Assembly: GCA_028288085.1 (NCBI GenBank)
Contig: JAQBOK010000047.1
Location: 1-38,952, forward strand
From: Mucilaginibacter sp.
GTDB lineage: Bacteria > Bacteroidota > Bacteroidia > Sphingobacteriales > Sphingobacteriaceae
Direction: 5' to 3'
Length of the DNA stretch: 38,952 bases
In this document: positions 17,201-25,341 of the stretch, in pieces
Numbering within the stretch: position 1 is the first letter of the stretch
How the letters are laid out: each line of letters begins with the position of its first letter
Notes under the pieces: model-generated
Told to the model about the DNA's origin: nothing
Database searches by the model: none
What the model saw: the letters and a program-made list of their open reading frames with translations, nothing else
Position numbers and translations under genes: made by a program

Positions 17201-19374
17201 GCAGTTGGCGTGCCTGAAATTACGCCGGTAGCTGTATTAAATGACAAACCTGCCGGAAGCGCTGTGTTTATTGAATAGCTGGTTGGTGTACCACTTAATT
17301 TAGTAGGGCTTAATGATGTGATTGCACTACCTACCAGGTAAATATTAGTCGCTGGTGCATAAATAATTACCGGTGGAAGAGCATCAACTTCTAAATTCAC
17401 TGTGGTGCTTCCGTTGCCTCCAGTATTAGTGGCAGTAATTGTGTAAGTAGTTGCTCCTGATATTGATAAAGGCGTACCAGATATTACACCAGTTGAAGTA
17501 TTAAATGATAAACCGGCAGGCAACGCTGTACTTATTGAATAGCTTACCACCGCACCGCCGGTATTGGCTGGAGTTAATGCAGCTATACCAACAGTAAGTA
17601 CGTAAACATTGGTAGATGGTGTATAACTGATAACAGGTGGCAAAGGGTTTACAGTTAAAGTTACCGTAGTATTTGCGGTACCCCCTGCGTTTGTAGCTGT
17701 AATGGTGTATGTAGTTGCCGAAGATAGTACGGTTGGCGTACCAGAAATTACTCCCGTAGCGGTATTAAATGATAAACCGGCAGGCAACGCTGTACTTATT
17801 GAATAGCTTACCGCCGCCCCGCCTGAATTAGCAGGAGTTAAGGTAGTAATAGCCATATTAAGTATGTAAACATTTGTTGATGGCGTATAACTGATAATTG
17901 GCGCCGGAGGATTTACTGTTATGTTTATAGTAGTACTGGCAGTTACCCCACCGGCATAGGTCGCGGTAATGGTATAAGTATTTGCTGCAGATATTGCTGT
18001 TGGAGTTCCGGAAATATCGCCGGTTGAGGTGTTGATAGATAAACCTGCCGGAAGCGCAGGGCTCACCGCATATCCTGTAGGATTGCCTCCCACTTCTGTT
18101 GATGATAAGGTTGTAATTACCGCACCGGTATGGTAGGTAAATGGCGAACCTGTATAGCTGATAGACGGCGCTAATACTTGTACGTTTATGGTAGCAGTAG
18201 CTGTTACGCCACCGGCATAGGTAGCGGTAATAGTATAAGTTGTGGCTGACGATGTTGCTGTGGGAATTCCGGAAATATCACCAGTTGAGGGATTGATAGA
18301 TAAACCTGCCGGAAGTGCAGGACTTACTGCATAACCTGTAGGATTGCCTCCCACTTCTGTAGAAGATAATGTTGTAATTGCCGTACCAGAATAATAGGTA
18401 ATGAGCGATCCCGTATAACTAATAGTAGATGCTAAAACGTTTACATTTATCACAGTTGTGGCGGTTACGCCCAAGGGATAGTTTGCCGTTATGGTATAAT
18501 TTGTTGCTGCCGAGGTTACAGTAGCCGCTCCCGATATTACACCCGTTGTTGTACTGAAAGATAAACCTGCGGGAAGTGCTGTACCTATTGAATAACTGGT
18601 TGGGCTGCCGGCTACCGTAGGCGTTAACGGCGTTATTGTGCCACCTGTATAATAAGTAAAGGGCGAACCCGTATAGCTTATTGAAGCTACAGGCGCTGCA
18701 ACCACCAGGGCTAAACCAGCACTGGAATAAGGCCCTCCCCCTGCATTATTGTCTGTAATTTTTAGTGTAAAACCATGCGATCCTGCAGTCGTAGCATTTG
18801 TTGTTGTTACAGTTAATGTGATAATAGAGCCATTATTACCACTTGGTAAAAACGATGGTGTGGTTGTGGTGCTATTGGTAATAGTTTCTGTACCTGAAGT
18901 AAAATCCCATGTAACGCCCGTAGGTGTCCCACCAGCCCAGGTTAAAAGCAGGTTATCATTTGATGGGCCGGTCGTTCCTGACTCAGACAATGTGATCTTA
19001 TAAGTTATACTGGATGTAGCTACGCCAGCGGTGGCCGTTCCGGTTTGAGTACCATAAGTTACAGCAGTAACCCTTCTTTTGGCAGCAAAAGTGGCATTTA
19101 AGAATAAAAGATTAAAAGTGACAAATGCGATAGCAAACGCAACCCATTTTACAGGTAATTTTTTAAATGATTTTCTATCATGATTGTCGTTGCAGGAGGC
19201 TCTTATCTTACTTTGGGAGCAACTCCCGCTATTAATAGGTGATATTTCATTAACGCCATTTGAGCTGATACCCGCAAATAAAACAGACTTGTTTTTTAAC
19301 GAGAAAAAAAACCTCAAGCCAATTGATATTTTTAAAACAAGTGATGCAATAAAAAAGAGTAAACTTTTTTTCAT
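11242..19374 (-). CDS. Giant secreted protein, 2710 aa: He_PIG Ig-like repeats, NHL-type propeller, beta-rich region, T9SS type A sorting domain
   Basis: Recurrent ALPAGLSFNTATGVISGTPT...TYTITATN; NHL-like motifs; NVQRYVTGGAGYRSYRLASSPV; C-term LNLFPNPAKSIIYLNI...LPGTYIVKVLNSKDKTLVGSTKFVKL. Confidence 0.93.
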   Translation of the reverse strand: MKKSLLFFIASLVLKISIGLRFFFSLKNKSVLFAGISSNGVNEISPINSGSCSQSKIRASCNDNHDRKSFKKLPVKWVAFAIAFVTFNLLFLNATFAAKRRVTAVTYGTQTGTATAGVATSSITYKITLSESGTTGPSNDNLLLTWAGGTPTGVTWDFTSGTETITNSTTTTPSFLPSGNNGSIITLTVTTTNATTAGSHGFTLKITDNNAGGGPYSSAGLALVVAAPVASISYTGSPFTYYTGGTITPLTPTVAGSPTSYSIGTALPAGLSFSTTTGVISGAATVTSAATNYTITANYPLGVTATTVINVNVLASTISYTGSLITYYSGTAITTLSSTEVGGNPTGYAVSPALPAGLSINPSTGDISGIPTATSSATTYTITATYAGGVTATATINVQVLAPSISYTGSPFTYHTGAVITTLSSTEVGGNPTGYAVSPALPAGLSINTSTGDISGTPTAISAANTYTITATYAGGVTASTTINITVNPPAPIISYTPSTNVYILNMAITTLTPANSGGAAVSYSISTALPAGLSFNTATGVISGTPTVLSSATTYTITATNAGGTANTTVTLTVNPLPPVISYTPSTNVYVLTVGIAALTPANTGGAVVSYSISTALPAGLSFNTSTGVISGTPLSISGATTYTITATNTGGNGSTTVNLEVDALPPVIIYAPATNIYLVGSAITSLSPTKLSGTPTSYSINTALPAGLSFNTATGVISGTPTALSGVTTYTITASNAGGSGNTTVTLSCVNPPAPIISYTPSTNGYVINTAIATLTPVNTGGAAASYSISTALPVGLSFNTATGVISGTPTVLSAITTYTITATNTGGSGSTTVTLTVNPPAPVIAYSPSTNIYSISTTITSLTPANTGGAATSYSISTALPAGLIFNTSTGVISGTPTAVSTATVYTITATNVTGSGSTTVNLTVNPLPPVITYTPSTNVYTVNTAIVSLTPTNTGGAAASYSINTALPAGLSFNTATGVISGTPTALSGASTYTITAINVGGSGSTTVILTVNPAPPVISYTPSTNVYTVGTTITSLSPVNTGGSSISYIIGPSLPPGLSFSNTTGVISGTPLGVSSVITYTISADNSGGVGTTTVTLSCVNPTPPVISYTPSTNIYIVGAAITPLTPANTGGAASSYTISAALPAGLSFNTATGVISGTPTIVSSATTYTITATNVIGTGSTTVTLTVNPQAPAISYSPSTNIYTAGTAITPLTPTNTGGAAVSYSISTALPAGLSFNTSTGVISGTPTGVSGVITYTITATNPNGSGSTTVTLSVNNNAPVISYTPSTVTYTVGGTIASFAPVNTGGVAASYTINTTLPTGLSFNTTTGVISGTPTVVFPTTTFTIKGINASGNSSTSLIITVSPHAPIISYTPSTNNYPINASIPTLSPTNTGGAVTGYAYSATGTSLASASLSGPSLMTIDAAGNIYVANYNSGTISKYSPSHAYLGTFGSGISFNSPCGLVFDSAGNCYVMDTGSGAIYKLNSSGVYQSTIITGLGHPLGIDIDGSDNLYIATYNTGTGTNSVKKYSTLGTTLLTVSTTGMNYSDGVAVNVAGDIFVLNRTGNNVTEYSPAGAYMGVFGSGYNDPLAISIDPSGNVFVADSHNNQIKVYSSTGVLLNTLSGFTDVEGFVADASGNLYVSDYSNNTVKEFTALGGYHISAPLPPGLSFNTTTGQITGTPTTVFPATTYTISAYNITGSGTTTVTLSCYDSDDWIGVTSSDWNTASNWLSGVVPTNIDQAIIGVNRTFTNFPNIMAGSGTINVGSIAFGNKGGQPGGVIVNTGTTLNVLGAITYQSDANSGLGYSCTLSGFGTLNAGSISIIANTSLASSYTQTMASYVSNLNVSGNMSLTSSNSGAILFNSTFKLAGGTALLSGIVQTTNTATSTSTFAVVPATAATLQLANTTTLSGLSATGTNVITFSNSGTTVEYSGAAQTVYTSAAITGLPAGVSYQNISFSGTGIKTPLSGNLNIAGDFTNTLANDASNYADLSTPTVNFNGATQSLAGGAGNGVTFYNVTFSGTGTKTMSSGLFNVASSGVLTMLGNCSCNTLATGGFLTLISDATSSASIAAIPSGPVISGNVNVQRYVTGGAGYRSYRLASSPVYAYLVSPNNVYSVNYLQNSIYLTGNAGGGFDKTGNPTIYLYREDLAPSNVTFISGNFLGISTINNVPAHNYFLNGGGTTYNIPVGNGFLFFFRGNRAAAPLATETLTTYTTPVTVTMTATGVLNQGQVIVHDWYTPGSANLGYTGAGAGTNFAVRGFNLVGNPYASSIDWEQYNTTTNTSGIYANNVGNTIYELNPVTYNYDTYQKGGTYTNHGRRTIVSGQGFFVLATSSTSPQLIFNESAKSTNQNTGLNLLMSSGASMASLNNDNIDQHLRLQMAMDTINTDDIYIGFNSSDKSQFVVNEDAPYKPGNGKVSLASFSSDNVELAINRTPLPGIKQTIIPLFVKAHDAGIYKLNMTEVEAIPQLYEIWLMDNYKKDSLDMRQNATYAFNISTDTNSYGGKRFQLVIRQNPAMALHLLGFSAKKVSGGAQAIWTTENEQSYTNFTVERSIDGGKTFDVIGSVASSNLGTYSLLDKNPVIGQNYYRLKEEDINNTITYSKIVSVEYTNTNQSTILVSNNLNLFPNPAKSIIYLNITPDVNNPITYSIMVTNNLGLVIRQATSPQPTWQTSVSDLLPGTYIVKVLNSKDKTLVGSTKFVKL
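14225..18690 (-). repeat. Array of about 14 Ig-like repeats, roughly 260-267 bp each, interrupted by an NHL segment
   Basis: Counted from the translated ORF by the G-V-I-S-G-T-P core; boundaries approximate. Confidence 0.85.
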
Positions 19375-19751
19375 GATTGAAATTTTAAAAAGTCAAAAAA
19401 ATAATTGGCACAATTCCCCTCCGAGCTCTTATTGTTGCCACCGAAAGAGTTTGAATATGAATCGCCAATAGAGATGCAGGTTACATTATCTATAAATTGT
19501 CCATCTAATGTGATTGTATAGTTATCTAATTTAAGGCAGGGAGAATTTGAGGAACCTGAGCTATTGTTAGCTGCTGCATTCCGTGCTGTAGCGCTGCTAA
19601 AACTAATCTGGTTGGCTATAAATAAGTTTTGGGTAATATTAGTGATTGAAGAAGTTTCCCTCCTGTCATAAACATTTGCGGCAAAAGATCGGCCCACAAA
19701 AAAAAGGGTCGCAAAAGCTATTAAAACAACTTTAAACAAATGTGTTTTCAA
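19371..19751 (-). CDS. small secreted hypothetical protein, 126 aa, translationally coupled to the giant protein
   Basis: Signal peptide MKTHLFKVVLIAFATLFFVGRSFAA; ATGA overlap of stop with downstream start at 19371-19374. Confidence 0.75.
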   Translation of the reverse strand: MKTHLFKVVLIAFATLFFVGRSFAANVYDRRETSSITNITQNLFIANQISFSSATARNAAANNSSGSSNSPCLKLDNYTITLDGQFIDNVTCISIGDSYSNSFGGNNKSSEGNCANYFFDFLKFQS

Positions 19752-19952
19752 CCTAATTAAATATTAACTGTGATAATCAGGTCCCTTTTACGAACACAAT
19801 TAATAAGTTGTTTCATAAATAGTAATATATAATAATAATTAAACACACATTAACTATTGATTAATATATAATTAACGGTAAATAAAATGCATTATTTAAT
19901 ACTATAATAATAAAGCATAAAGTATATTATTTCCGAAAAACATCAAAAAAAA

Positions 19953-19980
19953 TGCCGGACATATTTTTATATGTCCGGCA
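19953..19980 (-). terminator. Intrinsic terminator of the Rieske operon
   Basis: TGCCGGACATAT-TTTT-ATATGTCCGGCA 12-bp perfect stem; minus strand continues ATTTTTTTTG. Confidence 0.88.
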
Positions 19981-20005
19981 AAAACAAACTAGCCTATTTT
20001 AACAA

Positions 20006-20452
20006 TCAGGCTGAAACCGTTAAAGTGTTGTTAGTAATGGTTACATTATATTTTTGTAAGGGTAGAGCAGCAGGCCCTAATAGCACTTGACCATTTTTAC
20101 TAAACTCGCTGCCATGTAAAGGGCAAATGAATATGCCCTGTCCCGTATTATAATTAATTGCTGTGCCCTGGTGTGTACACGCTACCTGCACTGCGGTGAA
20201 AGCACTTTCTACATCGCCATTGGCTATTCTGACAATAATAACCCCTTGTACAACTTTTGAATCACCAATATTAATCAGTTCACTGGCTAAATCAACACTA
20301 AATAAATTGCCGCTTCCCTTTGCCGGTGCCGGAGTTCCGCCCACAGGCGTGGGGTTACCTCCTTTAGAACCACCGCATGATACCAGGCTACAACCTGTGC
20401 ATACAACTACAAGGCCAATGCCCAGTTTTGATAAGAACTCGTTCCTCTCCAT
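20006..20452 (-). CDS. Rieske (2Fe-2S) domain protein, probable exported lipoprotein
   Basis: CTHQG...CPLHGSEF Rieske ligands; N-term hydrophobic segment then Cys-rich TGCSLVSCGG. Confidence 0.92.
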   Translation of the reverse strand: MERNEFLSKLGIGLVVVCTGCSLVSCGGSKGGNPTPVGGTPAPAKGSGNLFSVDLASELINIGDSKVVQGVIIVRIANGDVESAFTAVQVACTHQGTAINYNTGQGIFICPLHGSEFSKNGQVLLGPAALPLQKYNVTITNNTLTVSA

Positions 20453-20466
20453 TGAAGTAAATATTA

Positions 20467-21408
20467 CTACTTATCCCCGCTCTTATGGTGATTAAAATCA
20501 AACATGCGTGAAATAGTAAAACCTAACCGGTACTGACCTCTTCCATAGCTTGCCTGCGATCCGCTTAAGGAGTTAATTTCAGAAACAGCCCTGGCATTAG
20601 TGATATTGATTGTAAATACGTGCCCGCCGGTTTGTTCTTCGATACCAAAACCTAATGGATCAGAAAATCCATTTGCGCTGTTTTGCCTATAACTGGAAAT
20701 CGGATGTTCATAATCAAGCAAAATGCTCATGCCCTTTGTTACTTTCAATCGACCTGCGGCCGACAAGGCAAAAAATTGCTGTTCGTTGCCTGGCAGATTT
20801 GGGATAGGGGTATTGTCGCGCACGAAAATGGGCGACACCTCTAATGAGAGCGCAGATGTAAATTTACGGGAAAAGATTGCCTGGGCGAGGTATGAAAGAC
20901 GATTTTCAAAAGTAATATACGAACCGTAAGGCCTTACCCCTGTTTCGCCGCGCAATGTGATGGCAATTGGTGAGCCGCCATTATTCATTTGATGAAGAAC
21001 AGCATATTTTAACCCTAATTCAATCAGTTGCCCAATGGTGCTTCTGCCCAGATCAATATTCAGATTATCAGAGAGCCCATATTCAAACCCGATATAAACA
21101 TCGTTTACGGCATCAAGGCCAAATGCCGTTTGAGGGCCTCCTACCTTGCCCGCCATATCGCCAAAACGGTGTATAACCAAAAAATTCAGGTTATTCTTCT
21201 TTACAGTTTCTGTAGTTTGCGATAAAATAAGCCGGGTTGCCTTAAAAACCGCTACTGTGGCTGGATGCTTATCATCTGTATTTAATGAATTCATCAACGA
21301 ATCTGCCGATGGCTGTTTTTCGGCACTTTTTTTTACTGTATCAGTTTGCTGCGCCTTTAAACCTGTAACCAGCCCCAGGAATGCTAAAAGGATAATTGAT
21401 CTTTTCAT
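20467..21408 (-). CDS. DUF5777-like outer membrane beta-barrel protein
   Basis: Signal peptide, FKATRLILSQTTETVKKNNLNFLVIHRFGDM...GLDAVNDVYIGFEYGLSDNLNIDLGRS. Confidence 0.78.
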   Translation of the reverse strand: MKRSIILLAFLGLVTGLKAQQTDTVKKSAEKQPSADSLMNSLNTDDKHPATVAVFKATRLILSQTTETVKKNNLNFLVIHRFGDMAGKVGGPQTAFGLDAVNDVYIGFEYGLSDNLNIDLGRSTIGQLIELGLKYAVLHQMNNGGSPIAITLRGETGVRPYGSYITFENRLSYLAQAIFSRKFTSALSLEVSPIFVRDNTPIPNLPGNEQQFFALSAAGRLKVTKGMSILLDYEHPISSYRQNSANGFSDPLGFGIEEQTGGHVFTINITNARAVSEINSLSGSQASYGRGQYRLGFTISRMFDFNHHKSGDK

Positions 21409-21419
21409 GGATTAAGTAT

Positions 21420-21980
21420 TTATTTTGATGAACTGTTGCTTTTGTATGGTGCATAGGTAGCCGCTACCCGTATACGTATACTCTCGGCTATGTTATGAAA
21501 TACTATCTTCGGTATTTCTATATGATGGTCGGCACATTTTACCATAAACTCTGATGTAATGGTTGGTACACCATTATTTACTTTAATGCTGCCATTAATA
21601 GTACGCGTTTGCTTAACACCATGCACTTCAAAATCCCCTGTAGCCGTTACAGGATAGGTGCCATCTTTTGTAAGGTCGGGATGTTCCTGTATTTTGCCTT
21701 TAAATGTAGCCTTGGGGTATTTATCGCTTTCCATATACTCCTCATTAAAATGTTCTTCCATTAATGATTTTTCGAAATGGAAAGCACGCATAGATACACT
21801 AAAATCAAGTTCGCCGGTTGAGGGGGTATAAACCGATACCCCGGTATTTGCGGTGGCTTCAATGTCTTCTATCGGAGCGCTTGAATAAAGGCTGATCCTG
21901 GCGTTTTTACAGGTAAAGACATCCTGTCCCGCCTGGTTGATGGTCATCCAGGCAAGTAAAATAATGCAGATATATTTCAT
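21420..21980 (-). CDS. YceI family protein
   Basis: TGELDFSVSMRAFHFEKSLMEEHFNEEYMESDKYPKATFKGKI...VTATGDFEVHGVKQTRTI. Confidence 0.92.
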   Translation of the reverse strand: MKYICIILLAWMTINQAGQDVFTCKNARISLYSSAPIEDIEATANTGVSVYTPSTGELDFSVSMRAFHFEKSLMEEHFNEEYMESDKYPKATFKGKIQEHPDLTKDGTYPVTATGDFEVHGVKQTRTINGSIKVNNGVPTITSEFMVKCADHHIEIPKIVFHNIAESIRIRVAATYAPYKSNSSSK

Positions 21981-21981
21981 G

Positions 21982-23301
21982 TTACTTCGGTTTTAATGAT
22001 GTATTTAAGTTCCAGTTAAGGCCCACTGCAACGCCGCTTGTTTGCAATCTCACCTGGCTGGCCCCTACATCAGATAATGGCAGTTTTAAATATGGTTGAA
22101 AAGTAATACCTACTTTTGAGTTGACCTGATGCTCATAAGTAGCATTTAAATTAAGAATGCTTAAAATATTCCGGTTTTTATTGACAACTGTAAAATTAGT
22201 GGGACCGTTAGAATAAGTATCTGCATAATTAAATTTGTAATCCTCGCGCAACATAAAATAGGACGATAACCCCGTACCCACACTGATCTTATTACGCTGT
22301 TTGCTGTATACCTGGTAATTTACATTAAGGGGTATATCCAGCATGCGGCAATTTGCGTTAACACTTGATGGTTGCGTTTTAAACTGGTACGCCGTATGAT
22401 AATTATCAAAATTGGTTAAGTATGGATTGATAGAATATGCAGCACCAGTACTTACAGACCATTTTTTTGAAAATCCAACAGAAAACAGCAGCCCAAAATT
22501 ACCCCCAACCTTGCTCTGTTGAAAAGAGGAATTAACCCCATTTAGATTGGGAGAAGCAAGCACACTAAGCGCAAACTGCGGGCGGTTTACTAAATGCTGT
22601 TTAATGGCGGCCTTCACAAGTTTTTTAGGTTCATTACTTGCCATGCCTTTATCCTGCTGCTTATTAACCGAAGTATCAACTGTAGCTAAATTATTAGTTG
22701 AAGCGGTATTTAAAGCCATATTTTGTTCATTGGCCTGGCTTTGATTTTGCACAGCAGCTTTCTCCACAGTTTTGTTTGCTGCTAAAGCTACACCAGGTTG
22801 CTGCTTATTATCTATATCTTTTGGAATAATACCGCCGGTATCGCGGTGGCCCCCACCCGCAGATAAGGGAAAGAACGATTTGCTTTTTTGCCCATGCCAG
22901 GGGTTGCCCGGGTTTTTAGCGTAATTGGCAGGAGTTAGTATTTTTTGCTTGCTATCTGCCGCTTGTCGGGTGGTGCCGCCGCTTGTACCGGTATTCGTAT
23001 TTGCTTTTATATTTTGATGGCTGCTATCTGGATTGGAGAGATGGGCGGCTGTCATTTGGCTTTGTTTTGGGTTCTTAACTACTTCGGGTCTAAAAAGCAA
23101 CCAACCTAAAAATATAAGCAGCAATGCTGCTGCACTTCCTATTACCGGCAACCAATAAATTATACCTGCACGTTTTTTACGTTTATCGAGCATTTGCTCC
23201 ATAGCATCCCAGTCCGCATCTCTAAATGCGGCATCATTGACCGGGTCTTCGAGTCCTTTTCTGAATAAATTGTCTAAATCTTCGTCCTTCTCCTTTTTCA
23301 T
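21982..23301 (-). CDS. Single-TM protein with anti-sigma-like N-terminus and C-terminal outer-membrane beta-barrel-like domain
   Basis: Acidic cytosolic N-term, TM (IIYWLPVIGSAAALLLIFLGWLLF), long linker, barrel-like C-term; directly after the sigma gene. Confidence 0.75.
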   Translation of the reverse strand: MKKEKDEDLDNLFRKGLEDPVNDAAFRDADWDAMEQMLDKRKKRAGIIYWLPVIGSAAALLLIFLGWLLFRPEVVKNPKQSQMTAAHLSNPDSSHQNIKANTNTGTSGGTTRQAADSKQKILTPANYAKNPGNPWHGQKSKSFFPLSAGGGHRDTGGIIPKDIDNKQQPGVALAANKTVEKAAVQNQSQANEQNMALNTASTNNLATVDTSVNKQQDKGMASNEPKKLVKAAIKQHLVNRPQFALSVLASPNLNGVNSSFQQSKVGGNFGLLFSVGFSKKWSVSTGAAYSINPYLTNFDNYHTAYQFKTQPSSVNANCRMLDIPLNVNYQVYSKQRNKISVGTGLSSYFMLREDYKFNYADTYSNGPTNFTVVNKNRNILSILNLNATYEHQVNSKVGITFQPYLKLPLSDVGASQVRLQTSGVAVGLNWNLNTSLKPK

Positions 23302-23332
23302 TAAAGTATTTTTTCTTCAGTGGCAATGAACA

Positions 23333-23348
23333 TGCCTGCCCGCAGGCA
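23333..23348. repeat. REP-like intergenic hairpin TGCCTGC-CC-GCAGGCA
   Basis: Perfect 7-bp inverted repeat between the sigma and anti-sigma-like genes. Confidence 0.5.
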
Positions 23349-23400
23349 CGGCAATCACGAGTTTATTGATCCTGTATTAGAGCAATAGCACATTATGATT

Positions 23401-24042
23401 TCATCCCCTAATATTTTTATTAAAAAACATGCCTTGCATATCTATCTTATTGATAGCTACAATTGGCGAATAGCCCATTCCTCCGTTATAATTGGTGTTT
23501 TTGCCCGATGAATCGGCCTCAGTTATCATTTGTTTTAGTTTTTGCCTGGCCTTATGCAAATTTGATTTTGATGTGCCCGACGATATATGCAACATTTCGC
23601 CAATCTCTTCATGCGAATAACCCTCAATTGCAAACAGGTTAAATACAGTCCGGTAAGCATTCGGAAGTTTCTGTATCATCGCCAAAAGATCATCATAATT
23701 GAGTTTTTTATCTGCCATGTCGCCGTCGCTTAAGTGTTCAGCTTTGTCCAGATCCTCGGTGTAGGCCATTTTCAGATTAGCACGGTAATAATCAATGGAA
23801 ACATTCATCATTATTTTTCCGAGCCAGGCTTTAAATGGCCTTGATGTATCATAAGTTTCGATACGGGTAAAAACCTTAAAAAAACCCTGGTTTAATACCT
23901 CGGCGGCCTCTTCACGATTATTTGCGTAGCGCAGGCAAATACCCATAGAAAATCCATAAAACGCTTTATACAGCATTTTTTGACTTCCTCTTTCCTGCTT
24001 AATACAGCCCCCGATCAGTTGATGTAACTCGTCTTCGCCCAT
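23401..24042 (-). CDS. ECF-type RNA polymerase sigma factor
   Basis: Region 2 (LRYANNREEAAEVLNQGFFKVFTRIETYDTSRPFKAWLGKIMMNVSIDYYR) and region 4 (LPNAYRTVFNLFAIEGYSHEEIGEMLHISSGTSKSNLHKARQKLKQ). Confidence 0.95.
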   Translation of the reverse strand: MGEDELHQLIGGCIKQERGSQKMLYKAFYGFSMGICLRYANNREEAAEVLNQGFFKVFTRIETYDTSRPFKAWLGKIMMNVSIDYYRANLKMAYTEDLDKAEHLSDGDMADKKLNYDDLLAMIQKLPNAYRTVFNLFAIEGYSHEEIGEMLHISSGTSKSNLHKARQKLKQMITEADSSGKNTNYNGGMGYSPIVAINKIDMQGMFFNKNIRG

Positions 24043-24085
24043 TCGGTAATAACCTGTTAGCTTAATAAATTAACCTTATCTTCCA

Positions 24086-24116
24086 GTATCACGATATTAT
24101 CATGACAAAGGTTGCC
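24086..24116 (-). promoter_or_regulatory. Candidate ECF promoter of the sigma operon: GGCAACC-N16-CGTGATAC
   Basis: Minus strand GGCAACC TTTGTCATGATAATAT CGTGATAC; 49 nt from ATG. Confidence 0.75.
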
Positions 24117-24460
24117 TTATAGTAAAAATAAATAATAGTCCTAATTCAATGTACTGATATTCAATTTCTTAATTTCACAACCAACACAAATGGCCTCGGT
24201 TTAAAATCAGAATAATATACAAATAAAATTGCAGCAATATTTCTAAAACTCATTGATCAGATAAAAGCGTTAAAGCAGATTGCAATTCGCCGGGTCAACC
24301 CATTCCAAGCCACTCACACTTTCGCAAAAAGGAGCCTGCTTTGCATACAATAGAGAAGGCGGGTAAGCCAGCCGATTTCGGGTTGAACCGGCCATGAAAC
24401 TTTCTATTATAATGTTTCTTGTTCCCCTTTATTTTCGCACAAGTTTAAAATATTTACATC

Positions 24461-24495
24461 GGCAGGCAACCTTTGCGGCATGGCAGCCGTGATAC
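24461..24495 (+). promoter_or_regulatory. Candidate ECF promoter of the GT2/flippase unit: GGCAGGCAACC-N16-CGTGATAC
   Basis: GGCAACC TTTGCGGCATGGCAGC CGTGATAC, same half-sites and spacer as the sigma gene promoter. Confidence 0.75.
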
Positions 24496-24513
24496 TTTAA
24501 AAGGCAAAATTAA

Positions 24514-25314
24514 ATGGTTCCTGTTTCAATTGTTATCATTACTAAAAACGAGGCTGAAGTGATTGCCTCCTGTATTAATGCTGCTAAATTAATCTCAGAT
24601 GATATTATTGTGATTGATAATGACAGCATCGATGAAACCCGGGAGATAGCCTACAAAAACGGGTGCAATGTATACCGCGAAAACTGGGATGGCTACGGCG
24701 CCAATAAGAATAAAGGGATAGCCGTTGCAAAATACAATTGGATATTAAGTATTGATGCGGATGAGGTGCCTGATGAAGAGTTGGTTAGAGCCCTGCACAA
24801 TGTGAAATTTAACAATCCTGAAATAGTATATGATATACGTTTTAAATCATATTACGGGCAAAAACTGATACGTTTTGGTGCCTGGGGCCGAGACCATCAT
24901 GTCCGCTTGTTTAACCGCAAGCTGGTAAAATGGTCGGAAACACCCGTGCACGAAACTTTGATACTGCCAGCAACTATTGTTACAAAAAGGTTAAACGGGT
25001 ATCTGCAACACTATTCAGTAAAGGACAATAACGATTTTCTGAACAAAACCATACATTACGCTAAACTAAGCGCCTCAAAATATTTAGCCAGCGGCAAAAA
25101 GGCAACACCCGTTAAATTATACGTTGCACCCCTGTTTCATTTCATTAAAAATTATATTGTATTTTTAGGGTTTATGGACGGGCGTGAAGGTTTGAACATA
25201 GCAAAGATGATATCAAAGCATACCCGAATTAAATACCGGTTATTGAAGGCCCAGGCAAAACGCGGGTACCAGCAAACGCCTGCCATGGAAGATAATTTTG
25301 TGGTGGAGTATTAA
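24514..25314 (+). CDS. glycosyltransferase family 2 (WaaE/KdtX-like)
   Basis: VSIVIITKNEAEVIASCINAAKLISDDIIVIDNDSIDETREIA...WILSIDADEVPDEELV. Confidence 0.92.
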   Translation: MVPVSIVIITKNEAEVIASCINAAKLISDDIIVIDNDSIDETREIAYKNGCNVYRENWDGYGANKNKGIAVAKYNWILSIDADEVPDEELVRALHNVKFNNPEIVYDIRFKSYYGQKLIRFGAWGRDHHVRLFNRKLVKWSETPVHETLILPATIVTKRLNGYLQHYSVKDNNDFLNKTIHYAKLSASKYLASGKKATPVKLYVAPLFHFIKNYIVFLGFMDGREGLNIAKMISKHTRIKYRLLKAQAKRGYQQTPAMEDNFVVEY

Positions 25315-25341
25315 AAGCTTCAAAACCGATTGTCATTTTGA

